A stretch of DNA of 64,000 bases from Planctomycetota bacterium (GTDB taxonomy: Bacteria; Planctomycetota; J058): positions 1 to 64,000 of the forward strand of contig JAMLIC010000043.1 of assembly GCA_023954375.1 (NCBI GenBank). The letters run 5' to 3'. How positions within the stretch are numbered: position 1 is the first letter of the stretch; every line of letters begins with the position of its first letter. Under the pieces are notes generated by a model. The model was given only the letters and a program-made list of their open reading frames with translations, had not been told where the DNA came from and made no database searches. Positions 8,081-16,896 of this stretch are shown here, one piece after another. The translations under genes and the position numbers were made by a program.

Positions 8081-9262
8081 TCAGGCGCGGCGGGCGGTCC
8101 GGCCTCTCGTCAGGTGCCCCACGGCCTCGCCGAGCCCCTGCAGGGTCAAGGGGAACATGGGGAAGACCTGCGCGATCGCCTCGATCGTCGAGCCGCGCCA
8201 GGAGGTCGGGGGCTCGGGGTTCAGCCAGGCGCTGCGCTCGAAGTGCTGCGCCAGCCGCTGCAGCCAGGCGATCCCCGGCAGGAGCTCCCCGCGCGAGGCC
8301 GCCCCCTTCTGCAGGAGCTCGTAGGGGGCCATGAGCGCGTCGCCGACGACGATCAGCTTGTGGTGCGGGCCGCAGGCCGCGAGCAGGTCGTCGACGCCGA
8401 TCGCCTCGCTGAAGCCCTCGGTCGTGTAGAGCCGGCCGTAGATGCAGTTGTGGAAGTAGTAGGAGCGGAGCTCCTTCCAGTGGGTCGCCTTGCTCGCGGC
8501 CGAGAACAGGCGCGACACGAGGTGCGCGTAGGGGTCCATGGAGCCGCCCACGTCCATGAGCAGGACGACGCGCGTGTTCGGCCGTCGCGGCGGCCGCGTC
8601 ACCACCTCGAGCTCGCCCGCGTTCCTCGCCGTCTCGTCGATCGTCCCCTCGAGGTCGAGCTCCTCGTCGACCCCCTCGCGGGCGAACGCCCGCAGCTTGC
8701 GCAGGGCCACGGCGAGCTGGCGCACGTCGAGGGTCAGGTCGCTCCGGTAGGGGCGGTAGCGTCGCGCGTCGGCGACGGCGATCGCGCTCTTGTTGCCGCC
8801 CGGGCCGCCGACGCGGATCCCCGGCTGGGCCGCGCCCGAGTGGCCGAAGGGCGAGGTGCCCCCCGTCCCGATCCAGCGGTTGCCGCCGTCGTGGCGCTCC
8901 GCCTGCTCGCGCAGGAGCTCCTCGAAGCGCTTCATGAGCCAGTCGGGGTCCTTCTGCTCGAGCGCCGCGAGCTCCTCCGGCGTGAACTGCCGCTCGAGGG
9001 CGTCCTTCAACCACTCGAGCAGCTCGTCCTTCACGTCCGCCGGCCGCGGCGGGACGAGCCCGCGGAAGTGGGCGCCGAAGGCCTCGTCGAAGGCGTCGAG
9101 GTGCGCCTCGGAGTGGACGAGGAGCGCGCGGGCGACGTGGTAGAAGCCGTCGAGCGAGCTGTCGTGGAGGCCGAGCGAGAGCGCCTTCGCCAGGGCGACC
9201 GCCTCCTGGGCCCCCACGGGGACCTTGCGGCGGCGGAGCTCGTAGAGGAAGGGGACGAACAC
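8081..9262 (-). CDS. VWA domain-containing protein, CoxE-like
   Basis: A 393-residue protein of the CoxE/VWA-containing family that partners MoxR-type AAA ATPases as a metal-dependent adaptor or chaperone. The N-terminal half is helical (FVPFLYELRRRKVPVGAQE, typical of the family's opening). The VWA domain begins near 220 with the metal site DVGGSM (D227, S231). Gly replaces the usual Ser at the middle DxSxS position. The start is a GTG 2 bases after the stop of the RING gene; an in-frame CTG slightly upstream would overlap that stop. It is the last gene of the operon MoxR-RING-VWA. The substrate complex is unknown; CO dehydrogenase maturation genes are not visible nearby. Confidence 0.88.
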   Translation of the reverse strand: MFVPFLYELRRRKVPVGAQEAVALAKALSLGLHDSSLDGFYHVARALLVHSEAHLDAFDEAFGAHFRGLVPPRPADVKDELLEWLKDALERQFTPEELAALEQKDPDWLMKRFEELLREQAERHDGGNRWIGTGGTSPFGHSGAAQPGIRVGGPGGNKSAIAVADARRYRPYRSDLTLDVRQLAVALRKLRAFAREGVDEELDLEGTIDETARNAGELEVVTRPPRRPNTRVVLLMDVGGSMDPYAHLVSRLFSAASKATHWKELRSYYFHNCIYGRLYTTEGFSEAIGVDDLLAACGPHHKLIVVGDALMAPYELLQKGAASRGELLPGIAWLQRLAQHFERSAWLNPEPPTSWRGSTIEAIAQVFPMFPLTLQGLGEAVGHLTRGRTARRA

Positions 9263-9264
9263 GC

Positions 9265-9975
9265 TCAGCGCCTCGCCTGCGCGCCGAGGCGCGTCGCCGT
9301 GACGATCGAGGCGGCCGTGGCCGTGAAGCCCAGGAGGGCCAGGACCGGCGCGCCCGCGTCGGGCCCTATGTTCAGCGTGGAGATCAGGATCGGCGCGAGG
9401 ACGACCGGGGCGAGGTTCGCGAGCGCGATCGCGCCGAGGTGCCCGCGCGAGCGGCGTGACCGGAGCGCGCTCACGCCGATCGTCACGGTCGCCGCGAGCA
9501 CGACGACCAGGCCCGTCCACACCCCCGCCGCGGCGTGGGTCAGGGCGAGGCCACCGCACACCGCCAGCCCGAGCGCCTGGGCCAGGAGCGCCACGCGCGC
9601 GACCCCGAGCGAGCTGGACGGCTCCGGGCCGAGGGCGGCGGCCGCGAGCTCGACGGCGACGGTCGCCGCGCGCTCGTCGAGCCCGCGCAGCCGGAGCGCC
9701 CGCGCGGCCTCGTCGCGCCGGCCGGCGCGCAGGAGGGCGAGCACCGCGTCGTCGTCCGGCGGCGCGCGGCGCTCGGGCGAGAGGCGGTCGAGCGCGCCGC
9801 AGCTCGCGCACGCGCCGCGCTCGTCCCAGCAGGCGCCGTGGTGCCGCGCCATGCACCCGGCGCAGGCGACCCACGCGTCGGCCGCCGGTTCGACGTCGGT
9901 GTGGCAGTAGGGGCAGCGGACGAGGCTGCCCTCGACCTTGACGCCGGCGCGGTCCCTGGGCGCCTCCTCCTTCAT
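9265..9975 (-). CDS. Prokaryotic RING-finger membrane protein
   Basis: A 236-residue protein. Residues ~21-59 form a RING/PHD-like zinc motif (C21, C24, C38, C41, H45/H46, C49, C56, C59; WVACAGCMARHHGACW) matching the pattern of prokaryotic RING finger family 1. A short helical stretch follows, then four hydrophobic helices in about 120-230. The cytoplasmic RING may recruit the co-encoded MoxR/VWA pair to a membrane; this is inference from position. It sits 4 bases after the MoxR stop and 2 bases before the VWA start, so all three are one transcription unit. Whether it has any ligase-like activity cannot be told from sequence. Confidence 0.75.
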   Translation of the reverse strand: MKEEAPRDRAGVKVEGSLVRCPYCHTDVEPAADAWVACAGCMARHHGACWDERGACASCGALDRLSPERRAPPDDDAVLALLRAGRRDEAARALRLRGLDERAATVAVELAAAALGPEPSSSLGVARVALLAQALGLAVCGGLALTHAAAGVWTGLVVVLAATVTIGVSALRSRRSRGHLGAIALANLAPVVLAPILISTLNIGPDAGAPVLALLGFTATAASIVTATRLGAQARR

Positions 9976-9979
9976 CGGC

Positions 9980-10816
9980 TCAGCCCCACCGGCGGACGCC
10001 CGCGCGCAGCTCCTGCAGCGCCGCGAGGTCCTGCTCCTTCTTCAGGAGCGTGCCCAGGAACGGCAGGTCCTGGTCGTTCTTCAGCTGCGCGACGCCGGAC
10101 GCCTTGAGGACGGCCAGCCAGTCGATCAGCTCGCTCGTGCTCGGGCGCTTGCGCAGGCGCGGCAGCTTGCGTAGGGCGAAGAAGGCCTCGAGCGCCTGGC
10201 CGACGAGGCGCGCGTCGAGGTCGGGGTGGTGGACGGCCACGATCCGCTTCATCAGCTCCGCCTCGGGGAAGTCGATGAAGTGGAACACGCAGCGGCGCAG
10301 GAACGCGTCGGGCAGCTCCTTCTCGTTGTTGCTCGTGATCACGACGACCGGGCGCTGCCGGGCCGCGACCTCCTCGTCGGTCTCGGCGATCCGGAAGCGC
10401 ATGCGGTCGAGCTCGTGCAGGAGGTCGTTCGGAAACTCGAGGTCCGCCTTGTCGACCTCGTCGATCAGGAGCACGACGCGGCCCTCCGCCTTGAAGGCCT
10501 GCCCGAGCGGGCCGAGCTTGATGTACTTGCGGATGTCCTTGACGTCGCCGTCGTTGAAGCGCGAGTCGTAGAGGCGCTGGACGGTGTCGTAGACGTAGAG
10601 CCCGTCCTGCGCGCGCGTGGTCGACTTGACGTGCCAGCGGAGCAGCGGCAGCCCGAGGCCCTCCGCGATCGCCTCGGCCAGGAGCGTCTTGCCCGTGCCC
10701 GGCTCGCCCTTGACCAGCAGCGGCCGCTCGAGGACGAGCGCGCAGTCGACGGCGGCCTGGAGCGCCTCGCTGGTCAGGTAGCGGGCGGTCCCCTGGAAGC
10801 GCTGGAACTCGGGCAT
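9980..10816 (-). CDS. MoxR-family AAA+ ATPase
   Basis: A 278-residue AAA+ ATPase of the MoxR/CoxD type, which remodels or activates metallo-enzymes and envelope complexes with a VWA partner. Walker A GEPGTGKT is at 37-44, Walker B VVLLIDE at 114-120, followed by DLEFPNDLLHELDRMRFRI. Sensor-1 TSNNEKELPDAFLRRC contains the Arg-finger region, and the small helical lid domain follows. Length matches the compact CoxD-like members. The ATG at 10816 is preferred; the longer open frame runs into the divergent murF promoter region. It is the first gene of the MoxR-RING-VWA operon, divergent from murF with 148 bp between. Confidence 0.92.
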   Translation of the reverse strand: MPEFQRFQGTARYLTSEALQAAVDCALVLERPLLVKGEPGTGKTLLAEAIAEGLGLPLLRWHVKSTTRAQDGLYVYDTVQRLYDSRFNDGDVKDIRKYIKLGPLGQAFKAEGRVVLLIDEVDKADLEFPNDLLHELDRMRFRIAETDEEVAARQRPVVVITSNNEKELPDAFLRRCVFHFIDFPEAELMKRIVAVHHPDLDARLVGQALEAFFALRKLPRLRKRPSTSELIDWLAVLKASGVAQLKNDQDLPFLGTLLKKEQDLAALQELRAGVRRWG

Positions 10817-10964
10817 GGCGGCGTCTCCGCGGATTGGTTCGGGTGCTAACGATCCTACCCTGCCGGGCGCCCTTCTCCTGCCCCCTCGGCGGCGGCCCGC
10901 CCCGCCGGTAGCCCGTTCAAGCCCGACAGGCCCCCCCGCCGAAGAGTCCCTGGGAGGGCCGTCC

Positions 10965-12338
10965 ATGGAGGCGATCGGACTCGCACGCCTGGCGCGCTGG
11001 ATCGGGGCGGACGTCCCGGCGGGCGCGGGCGACGTCCTCCTCACCTCGGTCTCGACCGACACGCGCGCGCTCCGCCCCGGGGCGGTGTTCTTCGCCCTCG
11101 GCGGCGCGCGCCACGACGGGGCGGCCTTCGTGCGCGAGGCGTTCGCGCGGGGGGCGCGGGCGGTCGTCGTCTCGAGCCCGGTCGAGGCGGGCCCCGCGCG
11201 GCCGGTCCTGCGCGTCGAGTGCGCGCGGACCGCCCTGGCGGCGTTCGCGGCGGGTTACCGCGCGGCGCTGGGCTTCCGGGTCGTGGCGATCACCGGGTCG
11301 GCCGGCAAGACCACGACGAAGGACCTCCTTCATCACCTGCTCCGCGGGCACGTGGGCGCCGTCAAGGCGCCGGCGAGCTTCAACAACGACGTGGGCGTGC
11401 CGCTGACGCTCCTCTCGGCCGACCGCGCGACCGACGTGGCGGTCGTCGAGGTCGGGACGAGCGGCCCGGGCGAGATCGGCCGGCTGGCGTCGATCGCCCG
11501 GCCGGACGTGGCGGTGATCACCTGCATCGCCCCGGCGCACCTCGACGGGCTGGGGAGCATCGAGGGCGTCGCGCGGGAGAAGCGCTCGCTCCTCCACCAC
11601 CTCCGACCCGGCGGGATCGCCGTCCTCAACGCCGACGACCCGCGCCTGCGGCCCGCCCTGCGCCCGGTCGACCGGGCCTGCGGCCTGGGCGAGGGCGTCG
11701 CCTGGCGCGCGACGTCGCTCGGCCCCCTGCGCGCGCGCGTCGACTCGCCGTCATGCGCGGTGAGCTTCGACCTGCCCGTCCCGGGCGAGCCGTTCCTCAG
11801 GAGCGCGCTCCTCGCGCTGACCGCGGCCGACGCCGTCGGCGTGCCGCCCGCCCGGGCCGCCGAGGCGCTCGCGACCTTCAAGGCGCCCGTGGGCCGCATG
11901 CAGGTGAGCCGCGCCGGCGGCGTCACGCTCGTCGACGACACCTACAACGCCAACCCGGCCAGCGTGAAGGCGTCGCTGGAGACGTTCGCCGGCCTGGCGA
12001 CCGACCGGATCGTCGTCCTCGGCGGCATGAACGAGCTCGGCGCCGACTCGGCCGAGCACCACCGCGCCGTCGGCCGCCAGGCGGCAGGCCTCGCGCCCCG
12101 CCTCCTCGTGACCGTGGGCGACGACGCCCGCCACGTCGCCGCCGGCGCCCGCGCGGCGGGGCTCGAGGTCGTGGTCGAGGTGGGGACGGCCGACGACGTC
12201 CTCGCCGCGCTGCGCCCGCACCTGGCGCCCGGGCGCGCCGTCCTGTTCAAGGCCTCGCGCGGCTACCGCCTGGAGCGGGCGGTCGCCGCCGCGCGGGCCG
12301 CCCTCACCGCCGCGCCGCCCCGCGCCCGCGCGGCCTGA
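10965..12338 (+). CDS. murF: UDP-N-acetylmuramoyl-tripeptide--D-alanyl-D-alanine ligase
   Basis: A 457-residue Mur ligase that adds D-Ala-D-Ala to the UDP-MurNAc-tripeptide in the cytoplasm, the last soluble step of peptidoglycan precursor synthesis. The ATP loop VVAITGSAGKTTTKD is at about 106-120. The central domain has FNNDVGVPLTLL and EVGTSGPGEI, and the C-terminal domain VDDTYNANPASVKASL, which is diagnostic for MurF over MurC/D/E. Length is typical. The ATG has a GGGAGG ribosome site about eight bases upstream. It opens the cell-wall unit murF-mraY-ftsW-murG; murE, normally just upstream, is replaced here by the divergent MoxR operon. Confidence 0.96.
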   Translation: MEAIGLARLARWIGADVPAGAGDVLLTSVSTDTRALRPGAVFFALGGARHDGAAFVREAFARGARAVVVSSPVEAGPARPVLRVECARTALAAFAAGYRAALGFRVVAITGSAGKTTTKDLLHHLLRGHVGAVKAPASFNNDVGVPLTLLSADRATDVAVVEVGTSGPGEIGRLASIARPDVAVITCIAPAHLDGLGSIEGVAREKRSLLHHLRPGGIAVLNADDPRLRPALRPVDRACGLGEGVAWRATSLGPLRARVDSPSCAVSFDLPVPGEPFLRSALLALTAADAVGVPPARAAEALATFKAPVGRMQVSRAGGVTLVDDTYNANPASVKASLETFAGLATDRIVVLGGMNELGADSAEHHRAVGRQAAGLAPRLLVTVGDDARHVAAGARAAGLEVVVEVGTADDVLAALRPHLAPGRAVLFKASRGYRLERAVAAARAALTAAPPRARAA

Positions 12339-12355
12339 CGCACCGGAGCCACGCC

Positions 12356-13441
12356 ATGATCCTCGACGCCCTCCTCGACGGCACCTCGCCCGGCCTGCGC
12401 GCCGGGGCCGCGGCCGCCGCGTCCCTCGCCGTGGCGCTGGGCGCCACCCCGCTCCTGGCGCGCGCCGCGCGCCGCCGGCGCTTCGGCGACCGCGAGGGGA
12501 AGTCCGACTCGGACACGCTCAACCAGCTCCATCAGGCCAAGCGCAGCACGCCGATCGTCGGCGGCCTGGCCATGCTCGCGGGGACCTGCGCCGGGACGCT
12601 GCTCTTCGCCGCGCCGACCGCGCCGGTGGCGCTGTTCCTGGGCGTGCTCCTGGCGCTCGGGGCGCTCGGCCTCGTCGACGACTGGACGAAGACCTTCGGC
12701 GCCGCGCGCACGCGCGGGCTGACGGCGCGCCAGAAGCTCGCCGGGCAGGTGGGCGTCGGCCTCGTGGCCGGCGGGCTCGTCCTCGCGCAGGGGTGGGCCG
12801 ACCCGGCGGCGCTCGAGCGGCTGACGACGCTCCAGGTGCCGTTCGCCGGGTGGGCCCTGCCGATCGGGGCGCTGGGCTTCCTGGCGCTGATGGTCCTCGT
12901 CACCACCGGGTCGTCGAACGCGGTCAACTTGACCGATGGCCTCGACGGCCTCGCCGGCGGCTGCGCCCTCGCCGCCACGGCCGCCTACACCGGGGTGGCC
13001 CTCGTCACGGGCGACCCGGCGCTCGCCGCGCGGGCCGGCGTCGTGCACGTGCCCGGCGCCGAGGCGCTGGTCGTGCCGCTGGCCGCGCTGTCCGGCGGGC
13101 TCACCGGCTTCCTCGTCTACAACCGCCACCCGGCGCGCGTGTTCATGGGCGACGCGGGCTCGCTGCCGCTGGGCGGCGTGCTCGGCCTCGTGGCCGTGCT
13201 CACCCGGCAGGAGCTGCTCCTCGTGATCGTCGGCGGCGTGTTCGTCGCCGAGGCGCTGTCGGTCATGGCGCAGGTGGCCTCGTTCAAGCTCACCGGCAAG
13301 CGCGTGCTCCGCTGCGCGCCGCTCCACCACCACTACGAGTTCCAGGGCTGGAAGGAGACGAAGATCGTCGGCCGCTTCCACGCGGCCGCGCTCGCCCTCG
13401 CCGCGCTCGGCCTCGTCGGCGTCGGCCTGGGGGCCTGGTGA
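12356..13441 (+). CDS. mraY: Phospho-N-acetylmuramoyl-pentapeptide transferase
   Basis: A 361-residue integral membrane enzyme with about ten helices that transfers phospho-MurNAc-pentapeptide to undecaprenyl phosphate, giving lipid I. Signature motifs are LVDDWTK near 100, the catalytic Mg-binding stretch NAVNLTDGLDGLA, FMGDAGSLPLGG, and the C-terminal PLHHHYEFQGWKETKIVGRF that separates MraY from WecA/TagO relatives. It starts 17 bases after the murF stop. Its stop overlaps the GTG start of ftsW (GTGA), leaving no room for the murD gene that usually lies between mraY and ftsW. Confidence 0.97.
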   Translation: MILDALLDGTSPGLRAGAAAAASLAVALGATPLLARAARRRRFGDREGKSDSDTLNQLHQAKRSTPIVGGLAMLAGTCAGTLLFAAPTAPVALFLGVLLALGALGLVDDWTKTFGAARTRGLTARQKLAGQVGVGLVAGGLVLAQGWADPAALERLTTLQVPFAGWALPIGALGFLALMVLVTTGSSNAVNLTDGLDGLAGGCALAATAAYTGVALVTGDPALAARAGVVHVPGAEALVVPLAALSGGLTGFLVYNRHPARVFMGDAGSLPLGGVLGLVAVLTRQELLLVIVGGVFVAEALSVMAQVASFKLTGKRVLRCAPLHHHYEFQGWKETKIVGRFHAAALALAALGLVGVGLGAW

Positions 13442-14601
13442 GCGCGCACGCCGTCTCCGCCTCCGACCACGGGCAGCGGGCCGCCGCCGCGATCACGGTG
13501 CTCGTGGCCGCGCTGGCGGTCCTCGGCGTCGTGCTCGTCTACTCGTCGACCTCGGTCGGGATCGCCATGAAGGCGCAGGACGCGACGCTCTTCCTGCGCC
13601 GCCAGCTCCTGTGGGTGGCCCTCGGCGCGGGCGTGTTCACGCTCGCCCGCACGACCGACCTCGCCTCGCTGCGCCGCTGGGCCTGGCCGCTCCTCGGCCT
13701 GACCGTGCTGGCGCTCGTGCTCGTCCTCGTCCCCGGCGTCGGCGCCAAGGTCAACGGCGCGCGGCGCTGGATCCGCGTGGCCGGCCTCAACGGCCAGCCG
13801 TCGGAGCTGGCCAAGATCGCGCTCGTCGTCTTCTGCGCCGCGTGGGCCGCGGGCCGGCGCGAGGAGCTGCAGTCGCTGCGCGGCGCCTTGCCGGCGCTCG
13901 GGGTCGTGGGCCTCGTCGCCGGGCTGGTGGCCGTCGAGCCCGACATGGGCACGGCGCTCCTGCTCTCGACGGTCGCCACGACCGTGCTCCTGGCCGGCGG
14001 CGTCCGGCTGCGGCACCTGCTCCTGATCGGCACGCCCGGGGCGCTGGTCCTGTTCGTGTTCGCGGCGCGGAAGCTCACCTACATCACGCACCGGATCAAC
14101 GCGTTCCTCGACCCGGCCTCGGACCCGGGCGGCGTCGGCTACCAGACGCGCCAGGCGGTGATCGCGATCGGCTCGGGCGGGCCCTTCGGCGTGGGCCTCG
14201 GCGCCAGCCAGCAGAAGCTCCTGTTCCTCCCCGACGTCCACACCGACTTCATCTTCGCCCTCGTCGGCGAGGAGCTGGGCCTCCTGGGCGCCCTGACCGT
14301 GATCGGTGTCTTCGGCGGCCTGGTCGTCGTCGGCATGAAGGCCGTCGACCGCGCCCGCGACGAGTTCGCCTTCCTCCTCGGCCTCGGCCTCCTCCTCACG
14401 CTCGGCCTGCAGTCGATCCTGAACATGGCCGTGGCCACGGCGTCGGTGCCGCCCAAGGGGATCGCCCTGCCCTTCCTCTCCTTCGGCGGGTCGTCGCTCC
14501 TGTTCGCCGCGGCCGCCGCCGGCCTCCTGGCTCGCGTCGCCGCCGAGGGGCGAGCGCCCGAGCGGGCGCCGGTGGAGATGCCCGACACGTGGTCCGAGTG
14601 A
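13438..14601 (+). CDS. ftsW: Lipid II polymerase / cell-division protein FtsW
   Basis: A 387-residue SEDS-family glycosyltransferase with about ten membrane helices. SEDS motifs are visible: NGARRWIRV with GQPSELAKIALVVF, VEPDMGTALLL, the extracellular loop SGGPFGVGLGASQQKLLFLPDVHTDFIFALVGEELG, and the C-terminal PPKGIALPFLSFGGSSLL. Position between mraY and murG favours FtsW over RodA. The GTG start overlaps the mraY stop by four bases; no other start fits. No cognate class B PBP gene is in the window. The C-terminal tail is short and acidic. Confidence 0.94.
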   Translation: MSAHAVSASDHGQRAAAAITVLVAALAVLGVVLVYSSTSVGIAMKAQDATLFLRRQLLWVALGAGVFTLARTTDLASLRRWAWPLLGLTVLALVLVLVPGVGAKVNGARRWIRVAGLNGQPSELAKIALVVFCAAWAAGRREELQSLRGALPALGVVGLVAGLVAVEPDMGTALLLSTVATTVLLAGGVRLRHLLLIGTPGALVLFVFAARKLTYITHRINAFLDPASDPGGVGYQTRQAVIAIGSGGPFGVGLGASQQKLLFLPDVHTDFIFALVGEELGLLGALTVIGVFGGLVVVGMKAVDRARDEFAFLLGLGLLLTLGLQSILNMAVATASVPPKGIALPFLSFGGSSLLFAAAAAGLLARVAAEGRAPERAPVEMPDTWSE

Positions 14602-14640
14602 CGCTCGCCCCAACGACCCGCCCGAGCCGATAGGTCCAGC

Positions 14641-15768
14641 ATGAGCACCCGCGCACCTCGCGTCCTGTTCGCCGGCGGCGGCACCGGCGGCCACGTCTGC
14701 CCGGCCGTGGCCGTCGCGCGCGCGCTGGGCCGCGAGGCGCCCGGGGCCGAGGTGCTGTTCCTGGGCAGCGGGCGGCCGGTCGAGCGCCGGATCCTCGAGC
14801 CGACCGGCCTGCCCTACGCGGTCGTGCCGTCGGCGCCCGGGCGCTCGCCCCGGGCGCTCCTCGCCCAGGCGCGCGCGCTCGTGGGCGCCTACGGGAAGGT
14901 GCGCGCCTTCCGGCCCGACGTCGTCCTGGGCCTCGGCGGCTTCGCGTCCGTGCCCGGGGCCCTCGCCGGCCGCCTCGTGGGCGCGCGGCTGTGCCTGTTC
15001 GAGCCCAACGCCGCCGCCGGGCGGGCGAACCGCTGGCTCGCCCCGCTGGCGGTCGAGGCGTACGCGCAGTGGGAGGCGACGCGCCTCGGCTGCGAGGTCC
15101 GGCGCCTCGGCACGCCGCTCAACGACGCGGCCGCGTGCGACCTCTCGCCCGAGGAGGCCCGCGCGCGCCTGGGCCTGCCGGCGGGCGGGCGCGCGCTCCT
15201 CGTCATGGGCGGCTCGCAGGGCGCGAGGGCGCTCAACCGCTGGATCGAGCAGGCGCTGCCGGTCGTCGGGGAGGGGGCGCGCGGGGTGAGCTTCGTCCAC
15301 CTCGCCGGCGGCGACGAGGAGGCGGCGCGCCTCCGGGCGGCCTACGCGGCCGCCGGCGTCGCGCACGCGGTCCTGCCGTTCCTAACCGACGTGGGCCTGG
15401 CCTACCGCGCCGCCGACCTGGCGGTCGTGCGCGGCGGCGGGGCCACGCTGGCGGAGCTGCTCGCCGTCGGCCTGCCCGCGCGCGTCGTCCCGCTGCGCGG
15501 CGTGGCGGACGACCACCAGCTGCACAACGCGCGGGCCTTCGCCCGCGCGGGCGCCGGCGTCGTGCTGGCCGAGGCGGACCTCGGCCCGGCGGCGCTGGCG
15601 GAGGCGATCTGTGCGCTCGACGACGAGGTCGGGCTGGCCCGGGCGCGCCAGGCGGCGCTGCTCGCGGCCCGGCCCGACGCCGCGACCGCGGTGGCGCGGC
15701 GGCTCGTCGAGGTCGCGGGGTTCAGGAGGTCGGCGGGCGCCGAGGCGCCCGCCCGGGTCGCGGCGTAG
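14641..15768 (+). CDS. murG: UDP-GlcNAc:MurNAc-pentapeptide-lipid GlcNAc transferase
   Basis: A 375-residue GT28 glycosyltransferase on the inner face of the membrane that converts lipid I to lipid II. The N-lobe has the Gly-rich loop AGGGTGGHVCPA (from residue 11) and FEPNAAAGRANRWLA where most homologues have HEQN..G.xNR. The C-lobe has MGGSQGARALN and a donor-binding segment VVRGGGATLAELLAVG where the family usually reads SRAGA.T..E. These substitutions are conservative but mark a divergent branch. A 39-bp gap separates it from ftsW. murC, murB and ftsQ do not follow; instead a LysM gene does. Confidence 0.92.
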   Translation: MSTRAPRVLFAGGGTGGHVCPAVAVARALGREAPGAEVLFLGSGRPVERRILEPTGLPYAVVPSAPGRSPRALLAQARALVGAYGKVRAFRPDVVLGLGGFASVPGALAGRLVGARLCLFEPNAAAGRANRWLAPLAVEAYAQWEATRLGCEVRRLGTPLNDAAACDLSPEEARARLGLPAGGRALLVMGGSQGARALNRWIEQALPVVGEGARGVSFVHLAGGDEEAARLRAAYAAAGVAHAVLPFLTDVGLAYRAADLAVVRGGGATLAELLAVGLPARVVPLRGVADDHQLHNARAFARAGAGVVLAEADLGPAALAEAICALDDEVGLARARQAALLAARPDAATAVARRLVEVAGFRRSAGAEAPARVAA

Positions 15769-15770
15769 TC

Positions 15771-15780
15771 GCGGAGGAGG
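15771..15780 (+). promoter_or_regulatory. Ribosome-binding site deciding the LysM gene start
   Basis: The GGAGGAGG sequence ends 5 bases before a GTG at 15786 and 11 bases before an in-frame ATG at 15792. The spacing favours the GTG start. Confidence 0.6.
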
Positions 15781-15785
15781 TGCGC

Positions 15786-16460
15786 GTGGACATGGGGAAG
15801 TACGTGGCCGTCGGGGTCCTGGCCGTGATCGTGCTCGCGGCGGTGACCTACGAGGCGCCGAAGGAGGGGGCCGCGGCGACGGCCCCGGGTGAGGGCGTGC
15901 GCGTCGAGGGGTCGTTCGGCCCGGCGTCGCCGCAGGTGGCGAGCGCGCCGGCGGCCGAGCCGGCGCCGATCGCCACCAGCACGCCGATCGCGGCCGAGCC
16001 GACGCCGGCGCCCGCGCCGACGCCGCAGATCACGGCGACGACGCAGGTGGCCAGCGCGGCGAAGGAGGAGCTGCGCCACACGGTGAAGTCGGGCGAGACG
16101 CTGAGCGACGTCGCGCAGGCGCTGCTCGGCGACCGCGGCCGCTGGAAGGAGCTCTACGAGGCCAACAAGGACAAGCTGTCGAGCCCCGACCACGTGCGGG
16201 CGGGCCTGACGCTGATCTTCCCGGCGGCCGACGTGAACCGCACCCGGCCCGCCTCGGCGCCGCGGCAGGCGACGACGACGACCGCCACGACGCCGCCGGC
16301 CGGCGGCAAGACCTACACGGTGGCCAAGGGCGACACGCTCTACTCGATCGCCCGCCGTGAGCTCGGCAACGGCAACCGCTGGCGCGAGATCAAGACGCTG
16401 AACCAGCTCTCGTCCGACAACGTCGTCGTCGGCGCGACGCTGGTCCTCCCGCCGAAGTAG
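15786..16460 (+). CDS. Membrane-anchored double-LysM protein
   Basis: A 224-residue protein with an N-terminal hydrophobic anchor (about 6-22), an Ala/Pro/Thr-rich linker to about 92, and two LysM peptidoglycan-binding domains at about 97-146 (HTVKSGETLSDVAQALLGD) and 175-222 (YTVAKGDTLYSIARRELGN). A second low-complexity Thr/Pro/Ala linker separates them. No hydrolase domain is present, so it probably tethers or scaffolds at the wall in the periplasm. It follows murG by 17 bases and probably shares its transcript. A strong GC hairpin downstream could end the transcript. Confidence 0.88.
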   Translation: MDMGKYVAVGVLAVIVLAAVTYEAPKEGAAATAPGEGVRVEGSFGPASPQVASAPAAEPAPIATSTPIAAEPTPAPAPTPQITATTQVASAAKEELRHTVKSGETLSDVAQALLGDRGRWKELYEANKDKLSSPDHVRAGLTLIFPAADVNRTRPASAPRQATTTTATTPPAGGKTYTVAKGDTLYSIARRELGNGNRWREIKTLNQLSSDNVVVGATLVLPPK

Positions 16461-16487
16461 GACGCCCGTCGACGCGTCGCGATCCCC

Positions 16488-16514
16488 GCGCCCCGGCCTG
16501 GCAGGCCGGGGCGC
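16488..16514 (+). terminator. Perfect 11-bp hairpin after the LysM gene
   Basis: Stem 16488-16498 pairs exactly with 16504-16514 around a 5-base loop (TGGCA). There is no T tract, so intrinsic termination is only likely in the broad, U-less sense used for GC-rich genomes. Confidence 0.55.
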
Positions 16515-16575
16515 GCGCGTTCCGGAGCGCGCTCCCCAGGTGGACGGCCCCGCGCGGCGGGGCTACGGTGGGGCC

Positions 16576-16896
16576 ATGCAGGTCGACACGCTGAGCCAGC
16601 GCTGGCGGCTCGTCTACACGCGGCTCAACGAGGTGCACGCCCCCGCCGAGGACGCAGGCGTCTGGCGCCAGCGGCTCGCCTGGCAGTGGCTCGCCGACCT
16701 CCTCCACACGCCGGTGCCGCGGCGCCTCGTCCTCCGCGCGCGCCACGACGACCGCGAGACGGGCCCGCCCTGCCCCGTGTGCGCGGTCGTCGTCGCGCGC
16801 GTCGACGACCTCGTCGCCTGCACCGCCTGCCTGCGCGTGTCGCACGAGGCCTGCCTCCCGGGGCGGCGGGCCTGCCCCTGCGGCCAGCCGGGCTAG
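16576..16896 (+). CDS. Small RING-finger-like protein
   Basis: A 106-residue protein. The first 60 residues are helical and rich in Trp/Arg/Leu. The C-terminal part is a cysteine-rich RING-like zinc motif (C66, C69, C82, C85, H90, C93, C100, C102) resembling the RING of the membrane protein at 9265-9975. The ATG at 16576 is preferred over an upstream in-frame ATG that overlaps intergenic sequence. It stands alone between the LysM terminator hairpin and a copy of the dispersed repeat that begins right after its TAG stop. No enzymatic role can be assigned. Confidence 0.65.
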   Translation: MQVDTLSQRWRLVYTRLNEVHAPAEDAGVWRQRLAWQWLADLLHTPVPRRLVLRARHDDRETGPPCPVCAVVVARVDDLVACTACLRVSHEACLPGRRACPCGQPG

